A stretch of 42,322 nt of DNA from Ligilactobacillus murinus DSM 20452 = NBRC 14221 (lineage in GTDB: Bacteria; Bacillota; Bacilli; Lactobacillales; Lactobacillaceae). The stretch spans positions 1 to 42,322 of the forward strand of contig NZ_BCVJ01000012.1 in the NCBI RefSeq assembly GCF_001591685.1, read 5' to 3'. Each line of letters begins with the position of its first letter. Positions within the stretch are counted from its first letter, which is position 1. The position numbers were made by a program, and so were the translations under genes. Of this stretch, positions 17,815 to 28,853 are shown one piece after another. The notes below the pieces were generated by a model. That model saw nothing but the letters and a program-made list of their open reading frames with translations. It did not search any database and was not told where the DNA came from.

Positions 17815-19192
17815 TAAATTATGGGGGGGACGTTTTGAAGCGTCCCCGGATCAATTCGTTGATGAATTTGGAGCTTCGATCAGTTTTGATCAGTTGCTAG
17901 CAAAAGAAGACCTCCAAGGTTCACTTGCCCATGTAAAAATGCTCAAACATACCCAGATCTTGAATGCCACCGAAGCAGATCAGATAATTGCGGGGCTAGA
18001 AACGTTAGCACACAAACTAACTACGGGTGAACTGGAATTTTCAGTCGCAAACGAAGATATCCATATGAATTTAGAGGCTCTGTTAGCCCAAGAGATCGGC
18101 CCAGTTGCAGGTAAACTTCATACTGCCCGAAGCCGAAATGATCAAGTTGCAACTGATCTACATCTTTATTTAAAAAAGCGCCTTCCCCAAGTATTGGAGG
18201 CGATCGCTGAATTGCAAAAAGCGTTATTGTGTCAAGCAAAAAAGCATCAAACGACACTGATGCCTGGTTTTACGCATTTACAACACGCCCAACCGATCAC
18301 GTACGCCCACTATTTGATGGCATACTGGCAAATGTTCAAACGTGACTATGAGCGTTTTGACTTCAATCAAAAGCACACCGACATCTGTCCATTAGGTGCA
18401 GCAGCTTTAGCAGGAACAACATTTCCGATCGATCGCAAATTTAGCGCAGACCAATTGGGGTTTAGTGAGATCTATGCCAATTCATTAGATGCCGTATCTG
18501 ATCGTGATTTTGCCTTGGAATTTTTAAGCAATAGTTCGATCTTGATGGTCCACCTTTCCCGTTTTTGTGAAGAACTTATCTTATGGTGTAGCTATGAGTT
18601 TGGCTATCTTGAACTATCCGATAAATTCGCTACAGGAAGCTCGATCATGCCCCAAAAGAAAAATCCTGATATGGCTGAATTGATCCGGGGGAAATCCGGC
18701 CGTATCTTTGGTGATCTGATCGGTCTACTAACAGTATTAAAGGGCCTTCCTTTAGCCTACAACAAAGATATGCAAGAAGATAAAGAAGGTGTCTTTGATG
18801 CTGTCAAAACGATCATCCCCTGTCTTAAGATCTGCACTCAAATGGTCGAAACATTGAGTGTCAACCAAGAGCGGATGGAACAAGTGCTCACGACTGATTT
18901 TTCTAATGCCACAGAACTAGCCGACTACTTGGCTAAAAATGGAGTGCCCTTCCGTCAAGCGCATGCGATCGCCGGCAAGTTAGTCTTACACCAGATCAAA
19001 CAACAGCAAACACTTCAAGATACCGACTTAGCAACTTTCCAGAAATTTTCACCGCAGATCAAAGCAGATGTGTATTCTGCTCTTGATCAAAGAACAGCCG
19101 TCAAGCGCCGTAACTCTTATGGCGGAACTGGTTTTGCCCAAGTTGAACAGCAGATCGAACTTGCTGAGCAGTTTATGCAAAAAATTAAATAA
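17807..19192 (+). CDS. argH: Argininosuccinate lyase
   Basis: Splits argininosuccinate into arginine and fumarate. The 461-residue product has the fumarase/aspartase superfamily loop [20 protein letters not shown] near residue 280 and the N-terminal LWGGRFE and [12 protein letters not shown] motifs. Start ATG at 17807 with GGAGGAAAT upstream, overlapping the end of argG; a longer in-frame reading inside argG has no support. A hairpin follows the stop. Confidence 0.97.
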   Translation: MSDKLWGGRFEASPDQFVDEFGASISFDQLLAKEDLQGSLAHVKMLKHTQILNATEADQIIAGLETLAHKLTTGELEFSVANEDIHMNLEALLAQEIGPVAGKLHTARSRNDQVATDLHLYLKKRLPQVLEAIAELQKALLCQAKKHQTTLMPGFTHLQHAQPITYAHYLMAYWQMFKRDYERFDFNQKHTDICPLGAAALAGTTFPIDRKFSADQLGFSEIYANSLDAVSDRDFALEFLSNSSILMVHLSRFCEELILWCSYEFGYLELSDKFATGSSIMPQKKNPDMAELIRGKSGRIFGDLIGLLTVLKGLPLAYNKDMQEDKEGVFDAVKTIIPCLKICTQMVETLSVNQERMEQVLTTDFSNATELADYLAKNGVPFRQAHAIAGKLVLHQIKQQQTLQDTDLATFQKFSPQIKADVYSALDQRTAVKRRNSYGGTGFAQVEQQIELAEQFMQKIK

Positions 19193-19201
19193 TTTAACTA
19201 G

Positions 19202-19244
19202 AGGATAGAAATTGAACTTGTGAAATTTTTATCCTTTCTTTTTA
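19202..19244 (+). terminator. Terminator of argGH
   Basis: AGGATAGAAATT can pair with AAATTTTTATCCT, with a small bulge, followed by TTCTTTTT. A moderate hairpin 10 bp after argH. Confidence 0.65.
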
Positions 19245-19299
19245 TTTGGCCTTGCGCTAAACTCAAAGATAATAGCACTAGAAATGAGGCCTTTTATTC

Positions 19300-20433
19300 G
19301 TGAAAATCATCATTGCACCCGATTCTTTCAAAGAAAGTATGACTGCCAATGAAGCAGCCCAAGCTATCTATGCTGGCTTTAAACCCATCTTTCCCACAGC
19401 TACATATGAATTGATCCCACTAGCAGATGGAGGAGAAGGCTTTGTCGATACGATCTTAAATACTGTTCCTGGAAAAATTTATTCCTATCAAGTAATGGGA
19501 CCAAGAAAACAAACAGTTACAGCAAAATTGGCCGTGATCGATGCGGGCAAAACTGCACTCCTTGAGACTGCGGCTGCTAGCGGACTACATCTTTGTAACG
19601 GTATAAAAGATCCTCTGACGGCTACTAGTTACGGAACAGGCGAATTGCTCAAACATGCTTTAGATCTTGGTGTAGAGCATATCATCTTAGGTCTTGGAGG
19701 TAGTGCGACTAATGATGGTGGTGCTGGCTTACTTCAAGCCTTAGGCGCTAAATTTTATGATCGGTTTGACTATGAATTGCCTCTAGGCGGGATCCATCTA
19801 CAAGCACTTAAAAAAATCGACATCAGCACCTTAGATCCGCGCTTACAAACAACTAAGATCACCCTTGCTAGTGATGTAGCTTCGCCTTTCATTGGACCTA
19901 ACGGGGCTAGTATGGTCTTTTCCCCGCAAAAAGGTGCTTCCCCTGAGGCTGTGATCCAACTTGAACAAGCTTTGACTAATTTTTCACAAATTATCAAGGC
20001 TACTTATGGTAAAGATATCGCCACTACTCCTGGTGCAGGCGCAGCTGGTGGGATCGGTGGGGCATTGCTTGCTTTCACTAACGCTACCTTAACTTCAGGG
20101 GTCGAGCTCGCGATCACTTTGACTGGTCTTGAGCAAAAAGCGACTGCAGCTGATATTTTACTGACCGGCGAAGGCAGTTTAGATAGCCAAACAAAATTAG
20201 GAAAGACGCCCCTTGGGGTTTTACGCGCGGTCAGATCCGTTTCACCTGATTGCACCGTGATCGGCTTAGCTGGTAAGCTCGAAGCCGTTGCTGAATTGCA
20301 TCAATTAGGTTTTGATGCTGTCTTTTCGTGTACTCCTGGTGTTATCAACTTGGAACAGGCCTTAAGATCAGGACCAAAACACTTGACACAAACAGCAAAT
20401 GAAGTGGCACATTTATTGCAAAAATTCGTTTAG
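19300..20433 (+). CDS. Glycerate kinase
   Basis: Phosphorylates D-glycerate to a phosphoglycerate using ATP. The 377-residue product matches the GarK/GlxK class: MKIIIAPDSFKESMTANEAA at the start, PLADGGEGFVDT, and the glycine-rich GLGGSATNDGGAGLLQALG near residue 130. The start is GTG at 19300 with ATGAGG upstream. It stands alone between argH and ispE. No glycerate or tartronate pathway genes are nearby, so the physiological source of glycerate is not shown. Whether the product is 2- or 3-phosphoglycerate cannot be read from the sequence. Confidence 0.92.
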   Translation: MKIIIAPDSFKESMTANEAAQAIYAGFKPIFPTATYELIPLADGGEGFVDTILNTVPGKIYSYQVMGPRKQTVTAKLAVIDAGKTALLETAAASGLHLCNGIKDPLTATSYGTGELLKHALDLGVEHIILGLGGSATNDGGAGLLQALGAKFYDRFDYELPLGGIHLQALKKIDISTLDPRLQTTKITLASDVASPFIGPNGASMVFSPQKGASPEAVIQLEQALTNFSQIIKATYGKDIATTPGAGAAGGIGGALLAFTNATLTSGVELAITLTGLEQKATAADILLTGEGSLDSQTKLGKTPLGVLRAVRSVSPDCTVIGLAGKLEAVAELHQLGFDAVFSCTPGVINLEQALRSGPKHLTQTANEVAHLLQKFV

Positions 20434-20510
20434 CGTGTTTGACTCTTTTAAAATAGCGCGTAGTTCAGTATAATTAAACTAATAATTTCAATGATAGACA
20501 GGTGAATCAA

Positions 20511-21386
20511 ATGGAGATATCGGAGAAAGCTCCGGCTAAATTGAACTTCAGCTTAGATACCCCATTTCGTCATCAAAACGGTGAGCCAGAATGGAAAATG
20601 GTAATGATCGCAGTTGATTTAGCCGATTACGTACACATCCAGACCCTTCCTAACTCGCATAAGATAACCGTCTCGACTGACTCTGGTTTTTTACCAAGTG
20701 ATCAACGAAACTTAGCCTATCAAGCCGCTAAGATGTTGCGCGATAAATACCAGATCAATGAAGGCGTAGCGATCACGATCGATAAAAATATCCCCGTAGC
20801 TGCCGGCATGGGGGGTGGGTCTTCGGATGCTGCGGCTGTCCTACGTGGCTTAAACAAGTTATGGCAGCTTGGACTCTCACGCAAAGAACTTGCTAAGATC
20901 GGGCTAGAGATCGATTCAGATGTTCCGTTTTGTATCTATAGCGAACCAGCCCTTGTGACTGGTAAGGGCGAGATCGTGACCCCGATCGGTCCTTTACCCC
21001 CATTGAAGCTCATCATCGCTAAACCACGCGACAGTGTCTCAACCCCTAGCATCTTAAGAAAGATCGATTATGATAAGATCAAACATCAAGATGTCGATGC
21101 TGTCGTTTGTGCGATCAAGGCCCAAGATTATGCAACGATGGTCACTAAGATGGGAAATACTTTAGAACCGATCACTGCTAGACGCCACCCTGAGATCTTG
21201 AAGATCAAGGAAAAAATGCTCCAATTTGGCTGTGATGCAGCCCAAATGAGCGGCAGTGGACCAACAGTTTTTGGGGTCTGCCAAAAAGCTTCACGAGCCC
21301 AACATATTTACAATAGTTTACGTGGTTTCTGTAAGGAAGTTTACATCGTTAGTCCTTATAATTTAGACCAGCAAGCTTGTTTTTAA
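20511..21386 (+). CDS. ispE: 4-diphosphocytidyl-2-C-methyl-D-erythritol kinase homologue
   Basis: The family performs the ATP-dependent kinase step of the MEP isoprenoid pathway. The 291-residue product starts with the GHMP fold (EKAPAKLNFSLD) and has the intact phosphate loop PVAAGMGGGSSDAAAVLRGLN near residue 95 and a C-terminal MSGSGPTVFGV. ATG at 20511 has AGGTGA upstream; a GTG at 20502 is less likely. The window also carries mvaA of the mevalonate pathway, and no other MEP gene is seen, so this may be an orphan with another role. In Bacillus it lies between veg and purR on the same strand; here it faces the other way. Confidence 0.9.
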   Translation: MEISEKAPAKLNFSLDTPFRHQNGEPEWKMVMIAVDLADYVHIQTLPNSHKITVSTDSGFLPSDQRNLAYQAAKMLRDKYQINEGVAITIDKNIPVAAGMGGGSSDAAAVLRGLNKLWQLGLSRKELAKIGLEIDSDVPFCIYSEPALVTGKGEIVTPIGPLPPLKLIIAKPRDSVSTPSILRKIDYDKIKHQDVDAVVCAIKAQDYATMVTKMGNTLEPITARRHPEILKIKEKMLQFGCDAAQMSGSGPTVFGVCQKASRAQHIYNSLRGFCKEVYIVSPYNLDQQACF

Positions 21387-21392
21387 AAAACT

Positions 21393-21443
21393 AAGACCAG
21401 ATAAAGTCCTTAACTGTTTAAGAACTCTATCTGGTCTTTTTTT
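21393..21443. terminator. Bidirectional terminator
   Basis: AAGACCAGATA pairs with TATCTGGTCTT and ends in seven T residues, between the convergent ispE and hydrolase genes. The run of T overlaps the hydrolase stop codon. Confidence 0.85.
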
Positions 21444-22305
21444 AATGATGCCATGCAAGCGGCCGGTTATTCCACAAGATCTTATCCATCGTATCCAAAA
21501 CTTTAGCACTTTGATGCAAGTCGGTATAATCCGTATTGGTATAAACAGCTTGATAATATTTAGACCAATTGGGATGAATGATATTTTTCAAAAATAGTGA
21601 CTGTACATTGGGCACCGAGCCGTCAGTTTTTTCACCATCGACCGAGCCCATCAAATTATAAAAATCGATACTAGCAAGTGGATCAAATTCTTTAAATTTC
21701 TTCAACAAGCGCTGATAATTTTTATCGGTCGAGGCTTTGGTTTGAGCCTTGGCATAGCTCGTATTCTCATCTACACTTTCATCGATCGGTGTTCCCAATA
21801 AGATCACCTTAGGAAAAGCGATCTCTTTTTGTAACGAACTTGAATCTGCCAAAGCATGTATCAAAGCACTCCCGCCCCATGAATGTGCGATCACATTGAG
21901 TTTATCGACATGATAATCTCGGTGCAAGCGTGTAAGTACCTGTTGCAGCCACTTTGTCTGTGGTTGGTAATCTTTTGTATAATTCCAATCAAAGATCAAT
22001 TGGATCAAAGCATTTTTCTTATTAGCTACACTACCTTGGACCTTGACCTTACCCGTTGGCGTCACATGGATCGTCATCGTCTTTTGTGCGATATTTTCTT
22101 TTTGGTAGTATTCGATCAATTTACTGTAAGTCCAACCATTCCCACCCCATCCAGGGACTAGGAGCGTTGGAACATCGCTATACGCAATATCCGAACGCAA
22201 CTGTTTCGTGCGTAATGCTTCTCCAGGTGTTCCACGTAAAAGCCATAATTGGAGGCAGATCAGCCCGACTAAAACACTGCCTAAAATCACCCACCATTTT
22301 TTCAA
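21442..22305 (-). CDS. DUF915-type alpha/beta hydrolase, membrane anchored
   Basis: 287 residues with an uncleaved-looking N-terminal hydrophobic helix (residues 3-25), so the enzyme should face outside, tethered to the membrane. The hydrolase core shows the oxyanion region TLLVPGWGGNGWTYSKL, the nucleophile elbow AHSWGGSA (Ser near residue 145), an Asp-rich acid loop (GSVDGEKTDGSVP) and a C-terminal His in TDLHQS. DUF915 proteins of lactobacilli are lipase-like, with substrates mostly unknown. It is monocistronic. A perfect inverted repeat surrounds its probable -10 box. Confidence 0.87.
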   Translation of the reverse strand: MKKWWVILGSVLVGLICLQLWLLRGTPGEALRTKQLRSDIAYSDVPTLLVPGWGGNGWTYSKLIEYYQKENIAQKTMTIHVTPTGKVKVQGSVANKKNALIQLIFDWNYTKDYQPQTKWLQQVLTRLHRDYHVDKLNVIAHSWGGSALIHALADSSSLQKEIAFPKVILLGTPIDESVDENTSYAKAQTKASTDKNYQRLLKKFKEFDPLASIDFYNLMGSVDGEKTDGSVPNVQSLFLKNIIHPNWSKYYQAVYTNTDYTDLHQSAKVLDTMDKILWNNRPLAWHH

Positions 22306-22329
22306 GACTGTGCTCGCCTTCTTTCTACT

Positions 22330-22364
22330 AGTGCATAAATTATAGTCCTTTTTGCTGATTTATG
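22330..22364 (-). promoter_or_regulatory. Inverted repeat around the hydrolase -10 box
   Basis: TGCATAAAT and ATTTATGCA, a perfect 9-bp inverted repeat with a 17-bp spacer. On the minus strand TATAAT lies at the inner edge of the left arm, 25-30 bp before the hydrolase start codon. The symmetry suggests a dimeric regulator site. No regulator gene is adjacent. Confidence 0.45.
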
Positions 22365-22435
22365 CATCCGTTTTGACTTCAATTTTTTATTTAATAATTT
22401 CTATTATTTTCATCAGTAATGAGATAAGCTCAAAT

Positions 22436-22470
22436 AAAGATCCCGCTATGAGCTTCATAACGGGATCTTT
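22436..22470 (-). terminator. Terminator of the pdh-lplA operon
   Basis: AAAGATCCCG pairs perfectly with CGGGATCTTT; the loop holds an ATGA/TCAT-type extension, followed on the minus strand by TTATTT. It lies 10 bp after lplA. Confidence 0.85.
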
Positions 22471-22479
22471 ACTAAAGTC

Positions 22480-23499
22480 TTATTTTTGGACTGCTAACAA
22501 TTCTACTATTTCTTCAGTTGGAATACCAGCAAAATATTGGGTGAGATCTAGCTTAGCTAAAGCTTGACGAATTTCCGCTGGAGCGTATTTTACACCCACC
22601 AAGAGCGCTTCTACTTCACCGACATCTTTTTTACCAAAGAAATCACCGTAGATCTTGACCGAAGTGATCACGCCATTATCGATCAAGAAACGTGCATCGA
22701 TCGTTCCACCGGTGAAACGATGTCTTTTTTGAACTGTAAACTCGGGAGAACGTCCATAGACCCAATCCCAATTTTTATACAGCTCTTGTTCGATTTTTGC
22801 GATCTCAGCTTTATCCGTCTCATCTAAATAATATTCGAATTTTTGGGCTTGCTCTAATGAATCTACTTGCCAGATCTTTTTGATCAATTCATCCCGGAAG
22901 CCGAAGGTATCTAGTGCTTGATACTGTTTATCCAAATAGGGTTTGATATTTGTTACGTGCGAACGAACTGACTTAACACCCTTTGATTCGATCTTATCTT
23001 TAGGTACACGCAACGCATTTTCGACAGCACTTGTATCCACATCAAACATCAAAGTCCCATGGGAAAAAGTTTTGTCACCCTTTGTATACATCGCATTACC
23101 AGAAAATTTCTTACCGTCGATCACGATATCATTGCGCCCTGTCACCTCAGCTTTGGTAGCGCCCATCTCATGCAATGCTCTGACGATCGGCTGGACCAAT
23201 GTCTTAAAATCACCAAATTTTTGATCTTTAGCTGGCACGACAAAGCTAAAACACATATTGCCTAGATCTTGATACATCGCACCACCACCGGAAAGGCGAC
23301 GGGTGATCGTGATCTCGTTATCTTCACAATATTTCTGATTGATCTCTTCCATCGTATTTTGGTTTCGACCTACGATGATACATGGCTTTTCGATATAAAA
23401 CAGCATAAATGTTGCTTCCAATTTACCACTGTTCATCAAATACTGTTCCGTTGCTAAGTTAGTTCTGATATCATCAGTTTGCATTACTAGATACTGCAT
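22480..23499 (-). CDS. lplA: Lipoate-protein ligase
   Basis: Activates lipoate with ATP and transfers it to the lipoyl lysine of E2-type subunits. The 339-residue product shows RRLSGGGAMYQDLGNMCFSF near residue 70, the catalytic lysine in IDGKKFSGNAMY near residue 130, and the C-terminal accessory domain with RFTGGTIDARFLIDNGVI. It starts 24 bp after pdhD with GAGGGAT upstream, so it belongs to the pdh operon. Its obvious substrate is Lys44 of the neighbouring E2. No lipoate synthase is seen, which fits a scavenger. Confidence 0.94.
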   Translation of the reverse strand: MQYLVMQTDDIRTNLATEQYLMNSGKLEATFMLFYIEKPCIIVGRNQNTMEEINQKYCEDNEITITRRLSGGGAMYQDLGNMCFSFVVPAKDQKFGDFKTLVQPIVRALHEMGATKAEVTGRNDIVIDGKKFSGNAMYTKGDKTFSHGTLMFDVDTSAVENALRVPKDKIESKGVKSVRSHVTNIKPYLDKQYQALDTFGFRDELIKKIWQVDSLEQAQKFEYYLDETDKAEIAKIEQELYKNWDWVYGRSPEFTVQKRHRFTGGTIDARFLIDNGVITSVKIYGDFFGKKDVGEVEALLVGVKYAPAEIRQALAKLDLTQYFAGIPTEEIVELLAVQK

Positions 23500-23523
23500 T
23501 TTTATCCCTCATTTGCCTAAAAA

Positions 23524-24930
23524 TTAAATATTAGTTGGAAAACCAAGCGCCACATCAGCAGCATCCATCACAGCTTCACCTAATGATGGATGTGGGTGGA
23601 TCGTTAAGCCGATATCTTCAGTCGTTGCGCCCATTTCGATCGCCAAAGTCAATTCGTTGATCAAATCACTCGCATGAGCCCCAACGATCTGAGCACCTAG
23701 CAAGATATCCGTTTCTTCTTCGAAAACTAAACGAATGAAACCATCAGTCTTACCCATTGAGATCGCACGCCCATTAGCAGCAAATGGGAATTGCGCCTTT
23801 TTAGCCTTAAAACCTTTTTCTTTAGCTTCGGCTAGGGTCAAGCCAGTCGTTGCGATCGAAGTATCCGTATAACAAACTGCTGGCATCGCACGATAATCGA
23901 CCGTTGTCTTCATGCCAGAGATCGCTTCAGCAGCTACTTTACCTTCATAGCTCGCTTTATGAGCCAAGGCAAAACCAGCCACGATATCACCGATCGCATA
24001 GATATGTGAGATATTTGTACGACTTTGTGCATCAACTGGGATCAAACCACGATCATCGATCTTGACCCCGGCTTGTTCTAAGCCCATATCAGCTGTATTT
24101 GGACGACGCCCAACTGAAACGATCACATAATCAGCCGTGATCTCTTGGGCTTTGCCATCGACCTCAAAGGTGACCTTGACGTTATCATCCGTTTGTTCAG
24201 CATTCTTAGCCAAAGCATTGGTGTAGATATCTACACCTTGTTTGCTAAAGTGATGTTCGACCACTTTAACAAGATCTTTTTCATAGTTAGCTAAGATCAT
24301 CGGACCACCTTCAAGGATCGTTACATGTGAGCCTAAGTTAGCATATGCCGAAGCTAATTCACATCCGATATAACCGCCACCAACAACGACTAATTCTTTA
24401 GGAACTTCACGTAAATTGAGAGCCCCCGTTGAGTCTAAGACACGACCCTTAAACTTAAAGTTAGGGATCTCGATCGGATGACTTCCTGTGGCGATGATCA
24501 AATTATTGAAACTATATGTTTGAGCATGGCCTTCCTTATCGATCACACGTAAATTGTGATCATCTTTCAAGAAAGCATCACCCCAAACAACATCGATCTG
24601 ATGCTTTTTAAATAGTGATGCGACCCCACCAGTGAGCTTAGAAACAACACTATTTTTCCACTCGATCGTTTTATTGAAATCAAGTTTAGCTGCTGTTACT
24701 TGGAGTCCCATATCTTGGGAGTGCATTGCGTATTGGTAGTGGTGTGCTGCTTCGATCAAGGCCTTTGATGGGATACAACCTACGTTCAAGCAAACACCAC
24801 CGATAAATTCACGTTCGATCACGGTTACTTTTTGGCCTAATTCAGCTGCATGGATCGCAGCTACATACCCACCAGGGCCCGCACCGATCACGACTGTATC
24901 TAATTCAATTGAAAAATCTCCAACTACCAT
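23524..24930 (-). CDS. pdhD: Dihydrolipoyl dehydrogenase (E3)
   Basis: Reoxidises the dihydrolipoyl arm of E2 with NAD. The 468-residue product has the FAD-binding [20 protein letters not shown], the redox disulfide [15 protein letters not shown], the NAD-binding [20 protein letters not shown] and the C-terminal active-site pair [14 protein letters not shown]. The start lies 5 bp after the E2 stop. Full length and intact. Confidence 0.97.
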   Translation of the reverse strand: MVVGDFSIELDTVVIGAGPGGYVAAIHAAELGQKVTVIEREFIGGVCLNVGCIPSKALIEAAHHYQYAMHSQDMGLQVTAAKLDFNKTIEWKNSVVSKLTGGVASLFKKHQIDVVWGDAFLKDDHNLRVIDKEGHAQTYSFNNLIIATGSHPIEIPNFKFKGRVLDSTGALNLREVPKELVVVGGGYIGCELASAYANLGSHVTILEGGPMILANYEKDLVKVVEHHFSKQGVDIYTNALAKNAEQTDDNVKVTFEVDGKAQEITADYVIVSVGRRPNTADMGLEQAGVKIDDRGLIPVDAQSRTNISHIYAIGDIVAGFALAHKASYEGKVAAEAISGMKTTVDYRAMPAVCYTDTSIATTGLTLAEAKEKGFKAKKAQFPFAANGRAISMGKTDGFIRLVFEEETDILLGAQIVGAHASDLINELTLAIEMGATTEDIGLTIHPHPSLGEAVMDAADVALGFPTNI

Positions 24931-24935
24931 CTAGC

Positions 24936-26222
24936 TCATCCTTCCATTAATAACAATTCTGGGTCTGCCAATAATTCTTTGAGTCTGTTGACTGCTTTTT
25001 GAGCTGTCGCACCATCGATCACACGATGATCAAAGGCCAATGACAACTTCAAGACGCGTGCGATCTGAACTTCATCATCCACTACAACAGCTTCTTTAGT
25101 GATCTTACCCATACCTAAGATCGCAACTTCTGGCCAATTGATGATCGGTGTAAAGAAACCACCACCGACCGAACCGATATTAGTGATCGACATACCAGTA
25201 TGATTCATATCATCACGTGCTAATTTATTTTCCTTAGCTTTGGCTGTATTATTTGAGATCTGTTCTGCGATCCCAAATAAACTAAGTGCATCTGCATGTT
25301 TAACATTTGGTACGAACAAACCATGGTCGGTATCTGTTGCGATCCCTACGTTGATGTAATCTTTATAAGCGATCGTTTGATTTTGCATATCGACCGAACT
25401 GTTGAAGATCGGGAATTCCTTCATGATCACGGCTAAGGCTTTGACCATATAAGCCATAAAGGTCAATTTGACACCACGCGTTGCTGCCAATTCCTTATAC
25501 TTCTTACGGTGATCCCAAAGTTTATCCACGACAACTTCATCAAAGACATGTACATGTGGGATCTGGGAAACTGAGCGCACCATTGCATTAGCAGTTGCTT
25601 TTCTGATCGGTGACATCTTTTCAACTGTTTCAGGCCAAGCAGCACTTGCACTAGCTGGCAAAGCAACAACTGGTTCTTCTGTTTTTGTCTCTGGAGCTGC
25701 TACTGGTGCATCTTGTGGCAAACTCAAAGCTTGTTCAATATCGGCTTTCGTTACTTGTCCGTGACGTCCAGTCCCCTTGATCTTAGCCAACTCGACTCCA
25801 TTTTCACGGGCAAATTTACGCACTGACGGCATCGCTAAAACTGGTAAGGAGTGATCTTGCACAGATACTTCAACAGGCGCTTTGCTTGTTGGTTCAGCGA
25901 CTGGCTCTGGGGCTGGTTGAGTTTTTTCTTCTGCTTTAGCTGGTGTCTTTGTCGCACTATCATCAACGTTGCCTAACCCTTCTGCAACTTCTAACTCTAC
26001 TAAAACATCGCCAACTTCAGCCGTTTCACCTTCTGGAACTACGATCGCAGTTACTTTTCCGGCTACAGGACTAGGAATTTCTTCGACGGATTTATCATTT
26101 TCGATTTGAACTAGATCAGCATCTTCTTTGATCGTATCGCCGACTTTAACGTGCCATTCACCAATGACACCTTCAGCGATCCCTTCCCCAATATCTGGGA
26201 GCTTAAATTGATATTTACTCAT
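24936..26222 (-). CDS. pdhC: Pyruvate dehydrogenase E2, dihydrolipoamide acetyltransferase
   Basis: The core subunit that transfers acetyl groups from the lipoyl arm to CoA. It has a single lipoyl domain (residues 1-76) with the modified lysine Lys44 in ENDKSVEE, then an Ala/Pro/Glu-rich flexible linker. The peripheral subunit-binding domain (~130-168, PSVRKFARENGVELAKIKG) is followed by a second linker, and the catalytic domain (~205-428) ends with the active-site motif DHRVIDGA. 428 residues with one lipoyl domain is a compact form. It lies 15 bp after pdhB. Confidence 0.97.
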   Translation of the reverse strand: MSKYQFKLPDIGEGIAEGVIGEWHVKVGDTIKEDADLVQIENDKSVEEIPSPVAGKVTAIVVPEGETAEVGDVLVELEVAEGLGNVDDSATKTPAKAEEKTQPAPEPVAEPTSKAPVEVSVQDHSLPVLAMPSVRKFARENGVELAKIKGTGRHGQVTKADIEQALSLPQDAPVAAPETKTEEPVVALPASASAAWPETVEKMSPIRKATANAMVRSVSQIPHVHVFDEVVVDKLWDHRKKYKELAATRGVKLTFMAYMVKALAVIMKEFPIFNSSVDMQNQTIAYKDYINVGIATDTDHGLFVPNVKHADALSLFGIAEQISNNTAKAKENKLARDDMNHTGMSITNIGSVGGGFFTPIINWPEVAILGMGKITKEAVVVDDEVQIARVLKLSLAFDHRVIDGATAQKAVNRLKELLADPELLLMEG

Positions 26223-26237
26223 AAATCTTCACCTTTC

Positions 26238-27214
26238 CTAGAAATTGACCGTTTCTTTTACTTTTTCAATGATATCTTGTTTGTTTGGTAACCAGATCGT
26301 TTCAGCATCGCTAAATGGATATGGTGTGTCCGGCGCATCGACCCGTGCGATCGGTGCTTCTAATGATAAAATACCTTTTTCAGCGATCAAGGCTGCTACT
26401 TGAGAATTGATCCCTGCTTGGCGTTGTGCTTCTTGGACCAAGACAACTCGGCCAGTGCGTTTGACTGATCCTAAGATCGTTTCTTCATCCAATGGGGAAA
26501 CTGTACGCAGATCAACAACTTCGGCTTCGATACCTTCTTTAGCTAATTCATCAGCAGCTAGTAAGCTTTCATGGACCATATAACCGTAAGAAATGATCGT
26601 TACATCTTTGCCTTCACGCTTGATCGCTGCTTTATCTAAGGCTACAGTGTATGCTTCATCTGGAACTTCTTGTTTGAAAGAGCGATATAACTTCATATGT
26701 TCTAAGAAAACAACTGGATCATCTGAGCGGATCGCTGCCGTCAATAGGCCCTTGGCATCATATGGATCACTTGGGATAACGACCTTTAACCCCGGTGTTT
26801 GTGCCATCAATCCTTCCAAACTATCCGAGTGTAATTCTGGCGTATGGACCCCACCACCAAACGGAGCTCTGATCGTCACTGGCATTTTACGGGTACCACC
26901 TAAGCGGAAACGTGTCCGAGCGATCTGAGCGGCGATCTCATCCATAACTTCAAAGACAAAACCAAAAAATTGGATCTCAGGTACAGGCCGAAAACCTGTC
27001 AAAGCTAAGCCAACTGCAAGACCACCGATCCCTGATTCAGCTAAGGGCGTATCAAAGACTTGATCTTCACCGACTTTATCTTGTAAGCCATCAGTAGCAC
27101 GGAAAACACCACCATTTCGACCAACATCTTCACCAAATACCAAAACATTTTTATCACGTTTCAATTCATCTTCCAAAGCCTGTGTAATTGCTTTGATCAT
27201 CGTTGTTTTAGCCA

Positions 27215-27215
<1 letters not shown>
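26238..27215 (-). CDS. pdhB: Pyruvate dehydrogenase E1 beta
   Basis: Pairs with E1 alpha to form the thiamine diphosphate enzyme that decarboxylates pyruvate. The 325-residue product has the thiamine-contacting region [18 protein letters not shown] and the conserved [16 protein letters not shown] and [15 protein letters not shown] stretches. Its ATG overlaps the pdhA stop by one base (TAATG), so the two are translationally coupled, as expected for subunits needed in equal amounts. Confidence 0.97.
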
Positions 27216-28602
<1,387 letters not shown>

Positions 28603-28631
28603 TTGTAACTTATAGACATTAGAACTATAAT
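28603..28631 (+). promoter_or_regulatory. Promoter of the 39-residue gene
   Basis: TTGTAA (28603-28608) and a perfect TATAAT (28626-28631) are separated by 17 bp, 33 bp ahead of the start codon. Confidence 0.75.
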
Positions 28632-28663
28632 ACCTTTGTAAATATAGAAAGGAAGTTTTAGCT

Positions 28664-28783
28664 ATGACACGCCGTAATGATTCCAAGCTCGAACATCGGC
28701 TCGAAGAAAACCGTCTAAACGATGCTAGACGTCGTGAGAACGAAGAAAAAGAACAGGAAGCGAAAAAACATCGCGAAAAATAA
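28664..28783 (+). CDS. 39-residue highly charged protein
   Basis: Short ORF starting MTRRNDSKLEHRLEENRLND and ending in a Lys/Glu-rich tail. More than half of the residues are charged, in an alternating acidic/basic pattern typical of a single long helix or coiled coil. It has AGAAAGGAAG at ideal spacing, its own strong promoter and its own terminator, which together argue for a real expressed gene. I do not recognise the family and assign no function. It could also be a small RNA with an incidental ORF. Confidence 0.7.
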   Translation: MTRRNDSKLEHRLEENRLNDARRRENEEKEQEAKKHREK

Positions 28784-28800
28784 ACTTTGATGCTATAATG

Positions 28801-28828
28801 AAGTCCGAATTTTTTTTCGGACTTTTTT
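28801..28828 (+). terminator. Terminator of the 39-residue gene
   Basis: AAGTCCGAA pairs with TTCGGACTT and ends in T6, 17 bp after the stop codon and shortly before the MFS gene. Confidence 0.92.
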
Positions 28829-28853
28829 ACATATTTAGAAAGTAGATGAACAA

